Shown: positions 24,015 through 34,970, counted from the first letter of the stretch. The stretch is DNA of 64,000 nucleotides from Pardosa pseudoannulata (GCA_032207245.1 CM063508.1:92347957-92411956); one strand, 5' to 3'. The notes: generated by a model not told the origin, from the sequence alone. Made by a program: numbers and translations.

Positions 24015-24187
24015 CCTAAAAGGCTGGACTGATTGATGAAATTTTGTGTATGGAATTAAGTACATTCTAGAATGGTTTAGATTCACAATTTAATCAGATA
24101 GAAAATGCTTTACTAAATTAAAAACCCAGAATTGAGTGCTTTTCGAGATTATTATAATGCCGCTTAAAAGCCTTCGCTGCCGACGTA

Positions 24188-24256
24188 TCTGTGCCGCAGT
24201 GGTCAGCGGGACGGGCTTCAGTACGAAAAGTCCCAGGATTGAATCCCCGTAAAGGC
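24188..24256 (+). other. tRNA-like module inside the Helitron-like element
   Basis: GTGCCGCAGTGGTCAGC resembles an A box with D-arm, and GGATTGAATCCCCG resembles a B box with T-arm. The matching segment of the minus-strand Helitron copy (35740-35810) has the same arrangement, so it belongs to the element family and not to a tRNA gene. It is probably an ancient SINE head or captured tRNA. Confidence 0.55.
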
Positions 24257-24427
24257 GATGGGGATATATAAAATTACGTTTGTGATGATTGTACGCGTGG
24301 TGGGATCATGTATCACATATTTTTTCCTTACTTTTCCATAAAAACGGTCCAATTTATAATTTAAAATATTTTACAATTTTTGGATTTACAGTGTTAAAAT
24401 AGGACAACGTCTGTCAGATCGTTTAAT

Positions 24428-25069
24428 CTATCTCTTATCTCACTATTTTTGCATACAAAATTTCCATAATTTCTTTAAATAAACCGAATTCAAATTTCGC
24501 CTTAAAATTTAATTTATAACTTTATACCGATAACATGAATTTATATTTTGAGCATGCGCATTCAGTAAGCGGTTTTACTCAGTTTCAAAGCATTTTCCTA
24601 ACAATGATTTACAAATATTTATCTGGTTTAACTTTAAACATTGAATACTGCCAAAACGTCTCATTTGATAACGCAGTATCCTACCATACGATCACAGCGC
24701 CTTTTCTTCCTCAAGTCAGATATTTTGTTTGAGTATTTTCCTTATTGACAATCGTACAAATTGCTTATTTCTCAAGCTTTGAGTTAAAATATTTCTTATG
24801 TAAGAATAGTTTTATTAGACCTTCCTAAAAGTTTGTACCATTTTTTCACAATCACAAAAATTAACTTTAATTAAAATAAAATATCTAACCAAATCTTTAC
24901 CCGAGAGACGCCAGGCACGTCATCTAGTGTTTAATAAATGCAACCAAGTCTCCCAACAGTAAATTTTACCTTCTAGTTCAACTTAAAAAAATCAGTTGAG
25001 TGCCGGTTTTCATTCATCCAAAAATACGGTTTTCTCTTCAGTTGGGATAACTAATTTTATGTGTATTCT
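24428..25069. other. Gene-free stretch
   Basis: AT-rich. The 65-codon frame at 24535 shows no family pattern. The only notable feature is the CTAG-type Helitron end at 24924-24927. Confidence 0.45.
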
Positions 25070-25170
25070 TGTTTGGTCTGGAGTGTTAGGTCTACTTTTT
25101 GCAACACGAGGGCTAATGAGACCGGGATATACAGCTTAAAGCCGATTCCGAACGGCTACGAACATCCATG
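25070..25170 (-). mobile_element. SINE1 3' fragment (head missing)
   Basis: Only the tail-proximal body remains, from GTTTGGTCTGGAG to ACATCCATG. The tRNA-like head is absent, consistent with ordinary 5' truncation during insertion. Confidence 0.85.
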
Positions 25171-25340
25171 TATTTCAAAAAAGTAGGAAACATTACAAGG
25201 CATTGTCGATTAGGTAGAGGAACTGACATTTTCTTACATTTCTGTGTAGTTTTGAAACTTATATTATTCCGAATGATAAATAACATGGTCATTCTAACCG
25301 AAGCAGAAACGAGGCATGAGTTAAATAATTAAATGATTAA

Positions 25341-26261
25341 GGGCCGGTTTCACCAAAGTGGTTTAATGGCTAACAGCGATTAATCTGTTTAAACGGAGAA
25401 ATGCACCCCACTATTGGTTGTCGTCATGGCTTAATAAAGGTTAGCCTTAAACGACTTTGATGAGACTGGCTTTTAATAATTTTTTATTCAACTGCCGGTG
25501 ATGGTTCTTGACGTCTAGAATACTTCAAAGTCAGCAATGGCACATGAAATTGACATACAATGACATCTGGTAGATGATTGTCTACCAGACGTCATTGTAT
25601 GTCAATGGATTGATTTCCAGCTCCGGATAGAACCATATTCATTGTCAAAATAACAGAATGAAGAATCTGAATTTATCAACTTTATATTAAAATATAAATA
25701 TAATGTCGAGCCAATGTTAAAACTAATGTAAATTTGAACATTGTATCAAATTTAATTTTTTTCGTTAACTTTCCTCAATGGGCCAATTTGTCTACTTTTA
25801 AGTCCCTAGTAACGTAATATTCTATAATAGCATAAATGCTTCAATCTCTAAGGAATTTCACAGAAATTCAACCAGAACAAAGATCTAAATTGAATTTTAT
25901 AAACGTATTGCAAAGTTATTTGTACTGGTTTTGTTTGGAGAAATATGTGTCACAACTTTAAGTACGAGGGTTGAATAAAATATAGAACTTAGTTTCGAAC
26001 GGACGATATCTAGTTTATGACAACAAATTATTTACATCAGAAGTTTAACTCATATACAACCAATATTTAAAGTCAGCCAGTTCCTGTTCAATTATCATAG
26101 AAGTAAATGGATAAAAATGTTTAAATTTGCTTTAAATATAATAAACTTTAGGTTTTCGTTCCCTTAAGAATATCTATTAACACAGACGTAGGTGGTGGGA
26201 CGAAATTCTGTTTAAACAGAGGATTGTGATTAGCCTTTAAATGACTTTGGTGAGACCGGCC
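25341..26261. mobile_element. Long-TIR DNA transposon (PIF/Harbinger-like), non-autonomous
   Basis: Inverted ends of about 85 bp: the left begins GGGCCGGTTTCACCAAAGTG, the right end read on the opposite strand begins GGCCGGTCTCACCAAAGTCA, and both continue through GGCTAA and CTGTTTAAAC. Total length is 921 bp. A second, inner inverted copy of the terminus ends at 25470 (GACTTTGATGAGACTGGC), so the left 130 bp is itself a small foldback element. GGCC-type ends suit PIF/Harbinger, but the expected TWA duplication is not clear, so the superfamily is an inference. Confidence 0.7.
25550..25605. repeat. Hairpin with 25-bp arms and 6-nt loop
   Basis: The arms 25550-25574 and 25581-25605 pair over 25 positions with one mismatch, across the loop TGATTG. 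It lies inside the long-TIR element. A shortened relative with the same outer sequence (GGCACATGAAA at the left, CATTGTATGTCAT at the right) is at about 27906-27950. It resembles a foldback MITE core and could also be processed as a small-RNA hairpin if transcribed. Confidence 0.85.
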
Positions 26262-27488
26262 ATTGACTCATACTGTCATAAAAATGACCTACTTAATATA
26301 AAAAGTAATTAATATTTACGTTAGAAAGAATGAAAAATGTTCTAATGCAAAATCAAATTAACTTCTCCAAATTAAAAAAAATAATTTGCTCTACAGTAAA
26401 GGTATGTCCAACCCATGCATGTTCGCGTATATAACTTAATCCCGTTTACATAAAAACGGCAATTTTTGAAACAGATCAATTATATTAAATTATTTTTTCT
26501 TTTTGATTTGGTTGAAACTACTATAAAAAGAAATTAACAACAAAACTTGTGCTTTTTGAAACGAAACAACTTTTGGTATTGTTTACATTTTGCGTTAAAA
26601 TTGTAAATTATGCCCGAGAAAATCAGCTTCCTTAAAAGCTTTTTGTCTTATAATTCACTCATTAGAAAGGTTGTATGGGATGTGATAACTGAATTAACCA
26701 AAAGTAAAAACCCAATCCTTTCCCCCCTTGTTAGTTTTGAGTTAATTTAAATACATATAATTCTGTTCAAACTATGATTAACACTGATCTATAATTAAAA
26801 ACAAAAGCATCACAAACTTGTGAACAAAATACTATTCTAAAGGAAACTTTGATCCGAGAAGAAAAATTTAGCCTTAACCCAATTGTAAAAAAGTTAATTA
26901 AAATCTACATTTAATATCCAAAATAAAATAACATGTGGCTGATTGTAATAACGTTAAACATAATTCGTATAAACCCGAGTACGATAAACTGGACAAAGAC
27001 AGTGACCTTTCTTCCAATTAAATAAAAACACAGGGTGGTTATCCAAAACTAAGCAAAGATTTGTAGGTACAATTGCATGTTTCCTAATCAACCCTGCAGT
27101 AAGTCAACTCTTACATACAAATGAGAAGTATTTTGGTGTATCTGAGAAATACTGTTTAGTTGTTTGATACTATGTATTTCAGAACAATTCTTTGAAAGAT
27201 GAGAAAACAAACGTTTTATTTTGAAATTAGCACTGCTATGTAACATTTAACCTTTTCGAAGGCCGAGAGATGATTACTTCCAACCTACATGATCTTACAA
27301 TATATCTGTGGGATATGCAAAACCCATTAGAGTATATGAGCTATGTTAATATAACGATGGGAAGACCGATTTCACGCTTCAGTTTTAAGTTGTCATCTAT
27401 AGTTTGATCAACAGAATGTAATTAACACTTCTGTTTTGAACGTTTTAAAACGTTGTGCGAGAATTAAATTGCTCACGAAAGGGTTAAT
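26262..27488. other. Gene-free stretch
   Basis: AT-rich single-copy sequence. No open frame, repeat or element end could be supported. Confidence 0.5.
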
Positions 27489-27504
27489 GAGGTGTTATGT
27501 TGGT

Positions 27505-27656
27505 TTAGATTGGAGTACTATGGTCTACATTTTGCAAGACGAGGTCTAATGAGACCGGGACCAACAGCTCAAAGTCGATTCCGAACAGCTACGTACATCC
27601 ATGCCACAGTAGGATTCGAACACATTAACTCCGGTTCCAAAGGCCAGCACCTTAAT
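27505..27656 (-). mobile_element. SINE1 copy with imperfect TSD
   Basis: Minus-strand SINE1 with body and B box recognisable. The last bases of the head are lost. Flanking direct repeats GAGGTGTTATGTTGGT (27489-27504) and GAGCTGTGATGTTAGT (27657-27672) agree at 13 of 16 positions and are the likely target duplication. Confidence 0.85.
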
Positions 27657-27672
27657 GAGCTGTGATGTTAGT

Positions 27673-29427
27673 CGGTAATAATGAAATAGCATAAAATTAA
27701 TTTTTCTATAAAGTATAAAAAATTTCAAATTATTTTAGCATAGGAAGAAAAACTTTTTTACACTTTTTGATCCGCTTCTTACGTTATTTTTAAAGACACG
27801 TGAATCTTAGTCTAATCAAGATAGAATAGATGCAAGAGTTAAATGATTTAATGCTATGCTGCACTATGTCTGTCGGAAACAGCTATTGATGTCAAAGCCT
27901 ACTTTGGCACATGAAATGACTGACGTCTCTCAGACGCCATTGTATGTCATACAAATAACATAAGCGTTGACGAGTCCGTAGATTAATTTAATTTGGCTCA
28001 GTATTGAACGTCCTTGTACAAACTCAGAAACAGGGCGTTTTATTTTTTGATTTACATTGTTATATATCATTCAATAAGGTTGATATATAGCGTTAGTGTA
28101 TAATAGTTTAATACTATAAGATATTATATTGCCCGATATTCACCAAAGACACACCAGTCAACTACGGCACATTATTAAATACACGACTTCACTTTAAAAA
28201 AGGTTAATATGCCTTAACCCCTTACCATAAAGAGGAGTTAGGTAATAAAGATCTTAGACCCTAGAATTGACCGTAGCAGGCTTTGCGAAAGTGTTACTGA
28301 ATTCTCGGAATTTATTGGCTGCATATTTTAATTAAACAATTGATGATTGGCGTATTAAGATGCAATGTACACAGCTGTCATAAGGCCAAAAGGCCAGAGC
28401 TTGTGGCCACCTGCTACTTAAACCATTGCAAAAAATTAACCTCGTTTCGGAAAAATGTAAAATTATACATACCGGTGTTTTTTAGCAGTCCCTTAAAAGG
28501 TATTATCGGTATTAATGGGTTAACGACATGCACCATTCCTCTTTCGTTACTTAGTAATTACTAATAATCACCACGTGCACTGAGCTGATATTTTTAACAA
28601 GACTTCTAATCACTTTTAAAGTACCGATCTACTTAATTTTATAATTCACCAGGAATAATAAATTTCCAATGTAAAACATCGGCTTATTAAGTAGTAACTT
28701 GCCTAAATTTTCATATGTCCACTTGAATCTTTCCCAGCATTAGAATTGTCTCCGAAATCTCGGTTTTAACCCCCCCCACTTTCTCTTCGAATTGCTTACA
28801 CCCCTCCCCCTAACATCTCTCCTAGCAGTGTTCTCATTTCGAAGGATCCAATCCTAAGATTGCCGCATTGGTCGTCTACTACTTACTGCTTCTCTTAGAT
28901 TGACAGTTCGTCCGTGCTCATACTTATCGTTCTTTTTATATATTTTGTATACAATGCATTTTAATGTACTTTTCGGTACACTAATATTTTTTTATTTTTA
29001 TGTTGTTACTTTTTTTTGGCAACTCAATCTGTTTATAAATCATGTACTCCTTTTAACGTTCTTTTATTTTTACCTTGTTTTATGTTATTATAAAATTTCC
29101 TGATACGAAATTCCAATAATCCTAATCGTTTCGCTTATTCACCACAAAGTTTATATATGTTATAATCAAATTTCCCATTCAGATTATAATCAAAACAGGA
29201 GGTAATCAAATAAATGACATGACATTCCTACAACTAATAGTTTTTCAGCTTTGCAAGATACGCAAGTATAAATGCATAGATTAAAAAAGCCGTTACCAGT
29301 TCAAAACTTCTTAAATAACTTAAAATATTACGCATACTTCTAATTCTAATATCTATTAGCGAAATTAGTTTGTTTTCAAAATTTTGCTGCTAGCTAACTC
29401 AACTAGTTTAATGCTTCTCAACGTAGC
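27673..29427. other. Gene-free stretch
   Basis: It includes a short relative of the 25550 hairpin at about 27906-27950 and a C-rich tract near 28773-28808 (CCCCCCCC and CCCCTCCCCC). The 74-codon frame at 28340 shows no recognised domain. Confidence 0.45.
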
Positions 29428-29429
29428 GG

Positions 29430-29570
29430 GTCGGACTATAGCCAATTAGTTAGGGTGCTGATCTTCGGTAACGGAGTTCATGAATTCGAATTCCACTGTG
29501 GCATGGATGCCGTTTAGAATCGACTTTAAGTAGTAGATCCCGGTCTCATCAGCTATCGTGTTGCATAATA
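29430..29570 (+). mobile_element. SINE1 copy, 5' part, split by a DNA transposon
   Basis: Plus-strand SINE1 running from its tRNA-like head to TGTTGCATAATA. The remainder (TAGACCGAAGAACTTC and the CAAACTAAAACC tail) resumes at 34202-34232, after the 4.6-kb transposon that begins at 29571. The two halves rejoin in the correct SINE1 order, which proves the insertion and fixes the target duplication as ATAATA. Confidence 0.9.
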
Positions 29571-31179
29571 CAGACACAGAAATCAAAATTTTGGGAAAAA
29601 AGGAAAAAGGAGAAAAATGCAAAACAGAGGAAAAAAGAGGAAGTTAAATAACTATTAAAAATTAATGTTCTGATTTACTTAATTCAAAAACAAGTGCCTA
29701 AATATGAAATATGCAAGTATCTAAATAACTATCAATATACAAGTGCTCAAGTTTCCTAGAAAAAAAATATTTAAAATAGATTCAAATGAGATGATCCTTC
29801 AATGTGCCTAATTAAAAAAAAATAAATTCACAAATAAAGTTAAACTTTATTATATTAAACTTTGAGGAACCATATTGTTTTTTGTCCTTGAACCTTTAAG
29901 AAAAATGCTAGATCACACAAAATTTTAACTTTTATAAGATTTAAATAAGATTACATATTATCTTATATAAGATTTATAATAATAGTTTCTTTAATGATTT
30001 GAATTCACTAAAACCAAAACAACTGAATGATTGAATATTAGAATGACCAAAAATGTAAACAAATGCTAAACTAGTTTTGTCTTTAGTTATTGCTTATTAT
30101 TTTAATACTTAGTTTATAATTTTCTACAAACGTGATCCCAGTATCAAGATAGTTTAAGAATGAGTTTCTTTGTCCAATACAACAAAAAATATTTTCTTTC
30201 CTTGAGTGGCTTAAGTTATTAATTTCATGCACTTTGCTTATAAATGTAGAAACATACTTAAATCTGTTTACATAACTGCAAAAAAGTTTTATAAAAAAAT
30301 GAAGAAAGAAAAATTTAGTAAATAACTGAAAGAAAAAATCCTTCTACCTCATTCCTAAGATTCACTATAAATGTATAAAATAGATTCACATGTATGGAAA
30401 AATTAGCATTGTAAACAAAAGGAAAATCATGAGATCAAGAATTTCATTTGTTAAAGGATTGTTTGTTCAAATAGGGATTTCAACAGTACATAAATAATTA
30501 AAAAGTCGTTTCAAATAGGAAAGCTTTAAAATGAACTTCTAAACAGAACTTGAAAAGTTTGTAACAAAATTTGTTATTAACTAGTTTGTAAAATTCTATT
30601 AATTACTTACATTCATTTATAATTAATGTTTAAAATATACAGTACAAGTCTAAAATTTTTAAATGGACAATTTCAAAATTTTTTTAATAAAAGTAGCAGA
30701 CCCAGAAGTTAAATATTATAGGAATAAAAGAAGGGAAATGAAGGAAAAAGAGAAAGTAAAGAACAGTTTAAAAATATTTGATTCACATAATACAGAAACA
30801 AGTACCTAAGTAGGAAATATACCAGAAGCTAAATAATTTTTACAAATATAATCAATTACTAGAGTCTCCTAATCAAAAAATGTTCAAAACAGATTCGAAT
30901 CAGAAGTTTCTCAAATATCCTAATTTTAAAAAGAAGTCTAATAATATAAATGCGCATTTTAGATATCAAATTTTTAGAAGGCATTTCTATAAATAAATTT
31001 TTAATTTTGTGACTGTATACTTTATATACCTTAATAGTTTGTAAAGTTACAATAATTATTAGATTTAATTTTAATCAATGTCTAGAAACACATGATTTAA
31101 ATAACATATACACTGTATAAGGCTATTTTTTTAAAGTGGACAAGTAAAAAAAAAATTCTTAAATAGTAAAATTTCAGGA

Positions 31180-31420
31180 CGATGATCGAATAGGATGGGC
31201 GTTCTTTCGGTATCTGAGCCAGTGAATTCAAATTCTACTTTAGACTAACAGATTTGTATCCATTTAGTTTGGTCTGAGAGCGCTAGAGTTTACTTTTATG
31301 TTACCCGACGGCTAAAGACATCGGAATTTACTACTTAATTACTACAATTCGGAATGGCTACAATCAAAGCAGCGGGATTAGAACCCGTGGCAGCGTCCTA
31401 CCGAATCAGCTGCAGGGCTG
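31180..31420. repeat. Inverted pair of SINE1-like heads inside the transposon
   Basis: A plus-oriented SINE1-like head (GACGATGATCGAATAGGATG) is followed, after a shared middle, by a minus-oriented SINE1 relic ending GGGATTAGAACCCGTGG...CAGCTG. The same arrangement is at 43070-43300 in copy 2, so the pair was in place before the transposon multiplied. Confidence 0.7.
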
Positions 31421-32201
31421 ATTTTTATCGGGATTGACGTTAAAAGTTACGATTATTCATTAGCAAATTTTTTCATCAACTTCAATACACATGCGAAACT
31501 TAAAAAAAAGTTGCGGATTTTTCAACAATTAACTTCCGTGCATATCCAAAATTCCGTAAGTTATTTGCAACAGTGTTATTTTCTCACAGACACTGACCAT
31601 AGCATAAAAATTCAGTCAATAAGATATAGTTAGAAATAACTATAGGAGCGATTGAAATCTTAATACTGTGACCGCGATATTAAAAAAATATCGATATATA
31701 AAACAGTATTACGATCGGTCTACACGCATGTGCGTTCGGGGGTTATCTATATAAAGAAAGTACGTAGGTTGTTTAAACATAATTCTACCGTATAAGAGCC
31801 CCGCATTATGATTGCAGTATTAACTGTAATGATCCATTAAAAATGCTCATTCTCCGGAACCGAAATCCAAAAAACGGTTGTTTTTCAACAAAAACATAGA
31901 ATAACGGCTTAGCTGTACTATAACTAGATCCACACAAGTTCTATATGTTTCATTTATACCGCGTCACATGGCTTTTTGACCTTGAAGCACGTTGTTGCGA
32001 GAATCAACTGATAACGCTTCTCTCCTGCTCTTTATGAGAAAAAAAATTGTGGACGCGGCAAAGTAAAAAAAAAAAAGGGAAGAAATCTTTCATGTAGCCA
32101 CCACACATTTAAACTATATGTGACCTTGAACGGTGCAAAAATTACAGACAGTATATAAGTTACGTATATATGATTAAGTAACACCATATCCCTAGTTTCT
32201 G

Positions 32202-32345
32202 GCTGCCTTTGATTTTCGGAGAAAAACTGCCTCCAAAGCCATCGTCCGCCAAGGCTATTTTATCGTCTGCCGCCATCGGCCACGATAAGCCAAAGCCCCT
32301 CCAGACGGTGGTGATGGCTTGCAGTGGACCATAGTGTAGAGGCTC
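32202..32345 (-). pseudogene. GC-rich exon-like segment present only in copy 1
   Basis: Copy 1 has about 263 bp (roughly 32088-32350) that copy 2 lacks. Its centre is markedly GC-rich and open on the minus strand (the open frame is 32160-32462), reading YGPLQAITTVWRGFGLSWPM followed by AADDKIALADDGFGGSFSPK. The adjacent stretch 32146-32201 (ATATAAGTTAC ... CCATATCCCTAGTTT) occurs again inside the hAT at about 33399-33452. It could be a captured host exon, or ancestral sequence lost from copy 2. No domain is recognised. Confidence 0.4.
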
Positions 32346-32692
32346 CTTCAGATTATCATTAACATTGAAATATATGCGAAATAAAAAAAATGCTTCCTTT
32401 ATTTTTTTAAGTTTTTGAAAAAAAAACTTTATATCTGTTTTTTGAACAAACCCACAAAACATTCCGGATCAGAATCATCTCTGAATTAAATATTCGATGC
32501 GGCAATCTGTTTTAAAGCGCACAGACTCTGAGTAACGTTTCTTTTCCTCCTCTTGGGTTTAGAAACGGGTTAAACAGATTTCTTGACACTAGAATTGAAA
32601 AATTCGGGTCACCCTTCAGTTTTGACACTTTGACCTTTATTCAGTAACTTTCAAACACCTGTACATCTCATAAATAGCCTAAAACATTTTTT

Positions 32693-32717
32693 TTGGTGGG
32701 GAGGAGGGGGTAGTGGG
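32693..32717 (+). repeat. G-rich tract (possible quadruplex)
   Basis: Several runs of G (GGTGGGGAGGAGGGGG, then GTGGGG) follow a T tract. Copy 2 has only one long G run at the equivalent place (44346-44353). Confidence 0.6.
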
Positions 32718-32787
32718 GTGAATATCTCACAGAAAGAAATTAGAAAATCAAAGATGCTAACAAAACATGGAAAAGATGTGTGCACAA

Positions 32788-34018
32788 CAGTAGCGTGCGG
32801 TCCATATGTGCAGGGTGTGCACTGCAAACCCTGGCAAAATTATGAGGGACAATAAATTTCTGCACCTATGTCTACCTATCTTTATATGGTATATAATAAA
32901 TATTATTTGTAATATATTAAAATATGTCGATTTGCTTGCTCGAACATAGGAAGTTCTTATGTGTACGCACTGCGCACTAAATTTAAAATCACGCTTTATA
33001 TGTATGGGCCACTGGAGAAGAACCGCATACTGCCACTGTAAAGCAAGTGCAGCTATTTTTCCTGCACTTGGCATTCAGAATCATCCGAAGGTACGGGTTA
33101 TTTATTAAGCGTTGTATTTGAGCAGGGACTTACGTGCTGAAGCGATTTTGGTTTTTTAACTGATTAACTCGCCATACGATTTTAAAGACGGTTAATGTTT
33201 AAATTTATATATCGTAAGATTTTTTCATGGAAATATGAAGGAAGTATTTCCTCAATATAAAGTGAAATATTTTAGTGTGGTAAATTAATTTTGGTGATGT
33301 ATTCTATTTATTGAAATAATTAGCTGAAAAACAATGTTGTTTTGTTTTAAAGAAACTAATTTTAACAGAAGTCCAAATTTTACCATTCATTGTGTCTTAC
33401 AGACAGTATATAAGTTACATATGTATATTAAGTAACACCATATCCCTAGTTTTGTTTTTAAAAATTGTCAGGATGTTTTTCGCAGAATATATGATTTCTA
33501 AAATGTTAAAAACTTGTTATTCGCGCTTATGTCCTAAATTGGACCTTGCGCCGTAAAACTCCAACCAACCAAATGTTAAAAACAATAGATATAATTTAAT
33601 CCACTGACCGAACAAGAAACAGTTCTCTCTATTGTGCCAGCGTGCAGCGAAATCCTCTGCACGTGGAATAGACTTTCGGTGTTTCGGTACAGCAGCGGCG
33701 GGCGCCATGTGGTGCTACGTTTGCTGAACATATCGTGGAAGCCCGAAGCGTTGCTTTTTCGACGCCGATATGACACCATACAACAAAAGACATGATTTCC
33801 GCTTCAGTGCTAGTAGAATTCACATAAGTTTAGCTATTTTTATAGTTATAACTCGACTACTCGTAGGTAAATATTTTATTTATTGTAATCTTTAAATTTA
33901 CATTCGTAATAAATAACCAGTTTCAGAATGGAGAACTCGGATGTCTTAATAATTAAAAATTTATTGGAAAATCCATATTCTCTGCACACAATACATGAAA
34001 ACCTACCGCACGTCACTG
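32788..34018. mobile_element. hAT transposon, 1231 bp, nested in copy 1
   Basis: The ends are CAGTAGCGTGCGGT and, on the other strand, CAGTGACGTGCGGT. The flanks are GTGCACAA (32780-32787) and ATGCACAA (34019-34026), an 8-bp duplication with one mismatch. Copy 2 of the host transposon has the uninterrupted site, reading AAAGATGTGTGCAATCCG, so the insertion is confirmed by comparison. Inside are a fragment of the TTGG-tailed SINE body (33523-33574, minus) and a GC-rich patch at 33600-33780. No transposase is recognised; the overlapping minus-strand frames of 63-67 codons in the GC-rich patch are not supported as genes. Confidence 0.9.
33523..33574 (-). mobile_element. Fragment of TTGG-tailed SINE body
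   Basis: Reverse complement of the block at 53212-53259: GCGCTTATGTCCTAAA, then GGACCTTGCGCCGTAAAAC, then CCAACCAACC. Only the tail-proximal part is present. Confidence 0.8.
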
Positions 34019-34198
34019 ATGCACAATCCATTCCGCCGTTATATAACTCCTTAAATGTTGAGAAAGAAAAAACAAAATGAGTAAATGGCCCAAAGAAAAC
34101 AGGAATAAAAGGCGGGAATAGGCGAAAAAAGAAGAAATGCTGTGAAATCAGGAAAAAAGGAGAGATTTCTAGAGAAAAAGGGAGCGCTGTGGTGTCTG

Positions 34199-34232
34199 AT
34201 AATAGACCGAAGAACTTCAAACTAAAACCAGC
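34199..34232 (+). mobile_element. SINE1 copy, 3' part, rejoining 29570
   Basis: Begins with the second ATAATA target copy and continues GACCGAAGAACTTCAAACTA to the AAACC tail, completing the SINE1 that starts at 29430. Confidence 0.88.
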
Positions 34233-34460
34233 CATAACGATGGGACATCTAGTTATTCAGGTGGACATTCGGGGAGTCACAAAATGGCTTTCAGATGACA
34301 CTGAAGTTAAACAGTCAAATTCAACTGACTTTGAAAGAGATAAATCAATATTACAATTTCAATCCTCAAAATTGGTGAAATGTGGTTTTAGTGCTGTAAA
34401 TAATTTGCTACTGAAGAAACTAGATTCACTAGCTACCACCAAACGAGGGCATTTGAGACT

Positions 34461-34636
34461 GATTTGGTTTGGAGAGCTTGGGTTCTGTTTTGCTACACGA
34501 CGACTAATGAGAATGGAACCTACTGCTTAAAGCTGATTCCGAACTGTCATGGACATCTATAGAATCAGCGACATTCGAAACCGCAAACTCCGGTATTCAG
34601 CAGCAGCGTCTACCATTCGGCCATCGTTTGGTTTGG
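34461..34636 (-). mobile_element. SINE1 copy
   Basis: Minus-strand SINE1 with readable body (TGCTACACGACGACTAATGAG) and decayed head (CATTCGGCCATCG). ATTTGAGA at 34451-34458 and again at 34637-34644 is the probable target duplication. Confidence 0.8.
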
Positions 34637-34902
34637 ATTTGAGATGAGAATAAATATATTTGTGCCCAATATAAATTCTTATCAATCGTATGAATATCTC
34701 TTTTTTTAAGTTTATTCTATTTTTCTTAAGATTCCTTCCGTTAGCCTGCATTCGATGCCTACCTTCAGTTTACTGTACTCGAAAAAAAATTCTGTTTTAT
34801 ATTTACATCAGAATTTTAATTTATCCGATTATCCTATTTAAAATTACTTAATGTTTTAAATTTTTTTTCATAGTTTATATTAACAGAACCTGTACTGTGG
34901 CA

Positions 34903-34970
34903 TAGCTGATAAAAGCAATATCGGCATAGGCGTTGCCTCGCTGGGTTCAATTCCTGGAAACTCCATTTAT
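34903..34970 (+). other. tRNA-like SINE head, third type
   Basis: CTGTGGCATAGCTGATAAAAG resembles an A-box region and CTGGGTTCAATTCCTGG is a good B box. The acceptor stem does not close convincingly and AT-rich sequence follows, so this is a SINE head or tRNA pseudogene and not a functional tRNA. Confidence 0.5.

Larger units (their letters stand above)
23775..24425 (+). mobile_element. Helitron-like element, plus copy
   Basis: The left end begins TCTTTATATATAAAATTCTTC directly after an A, the usual Helitron 5' TC end. The right part, ACGTCTGTCAGATCGTTTAAT, aligns with ACGTCTGTCAGGTCGTCTAGT of the minus-strand copy at 35.57 kb, where the canonical CTAG|T end and its small hairpin (ACG-CTG/CAG-CGT) are preserved; here CTAG has become TTAA. 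Between the ends it carries a tRNA-like module (about 24188-24256) and is interrupted by a SINE1. It encodes no Rep/helicase, so it is non-autonomous. A second CTAG end with a hairpin (GACG...CGTC) lies at 24924-24927 and could be an alternative terminus. Confidence 0.7.
29571..34198. mobile_element. DNA transposon with 6-bp TSD (hAT-like), copy 1
   Basis: Starts CAGACACAGAAAT and ends with the complement of CAGACACCACAGCG, so the termini share CAGACAC. It is flanked by ATAATA on both sides (29565-29570, 34199-34204) within a SINE1. Just inside both ends are purine-rich subterminal repeats such as GGAAAAAAGGA and AGGAGAAA. Without its own 1231-bp hAT insertion and the extra target copy it is about 3.39 kb. 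A second copy is at 41368-44609. No transposase frame is recognised. CAG/CTG ends and subterminal repeats favour a hAT-related group with 6-bp duplications; this is inference. Confidence 0.85.

Noticed and set aside
33517..33823. Three overlapping minus-strand ORFs in the hAT interior
   Set aside because: All frames of one strand are open at once because the patch is GC-rich. None has a recognisable domain, and part is SINE sequence.
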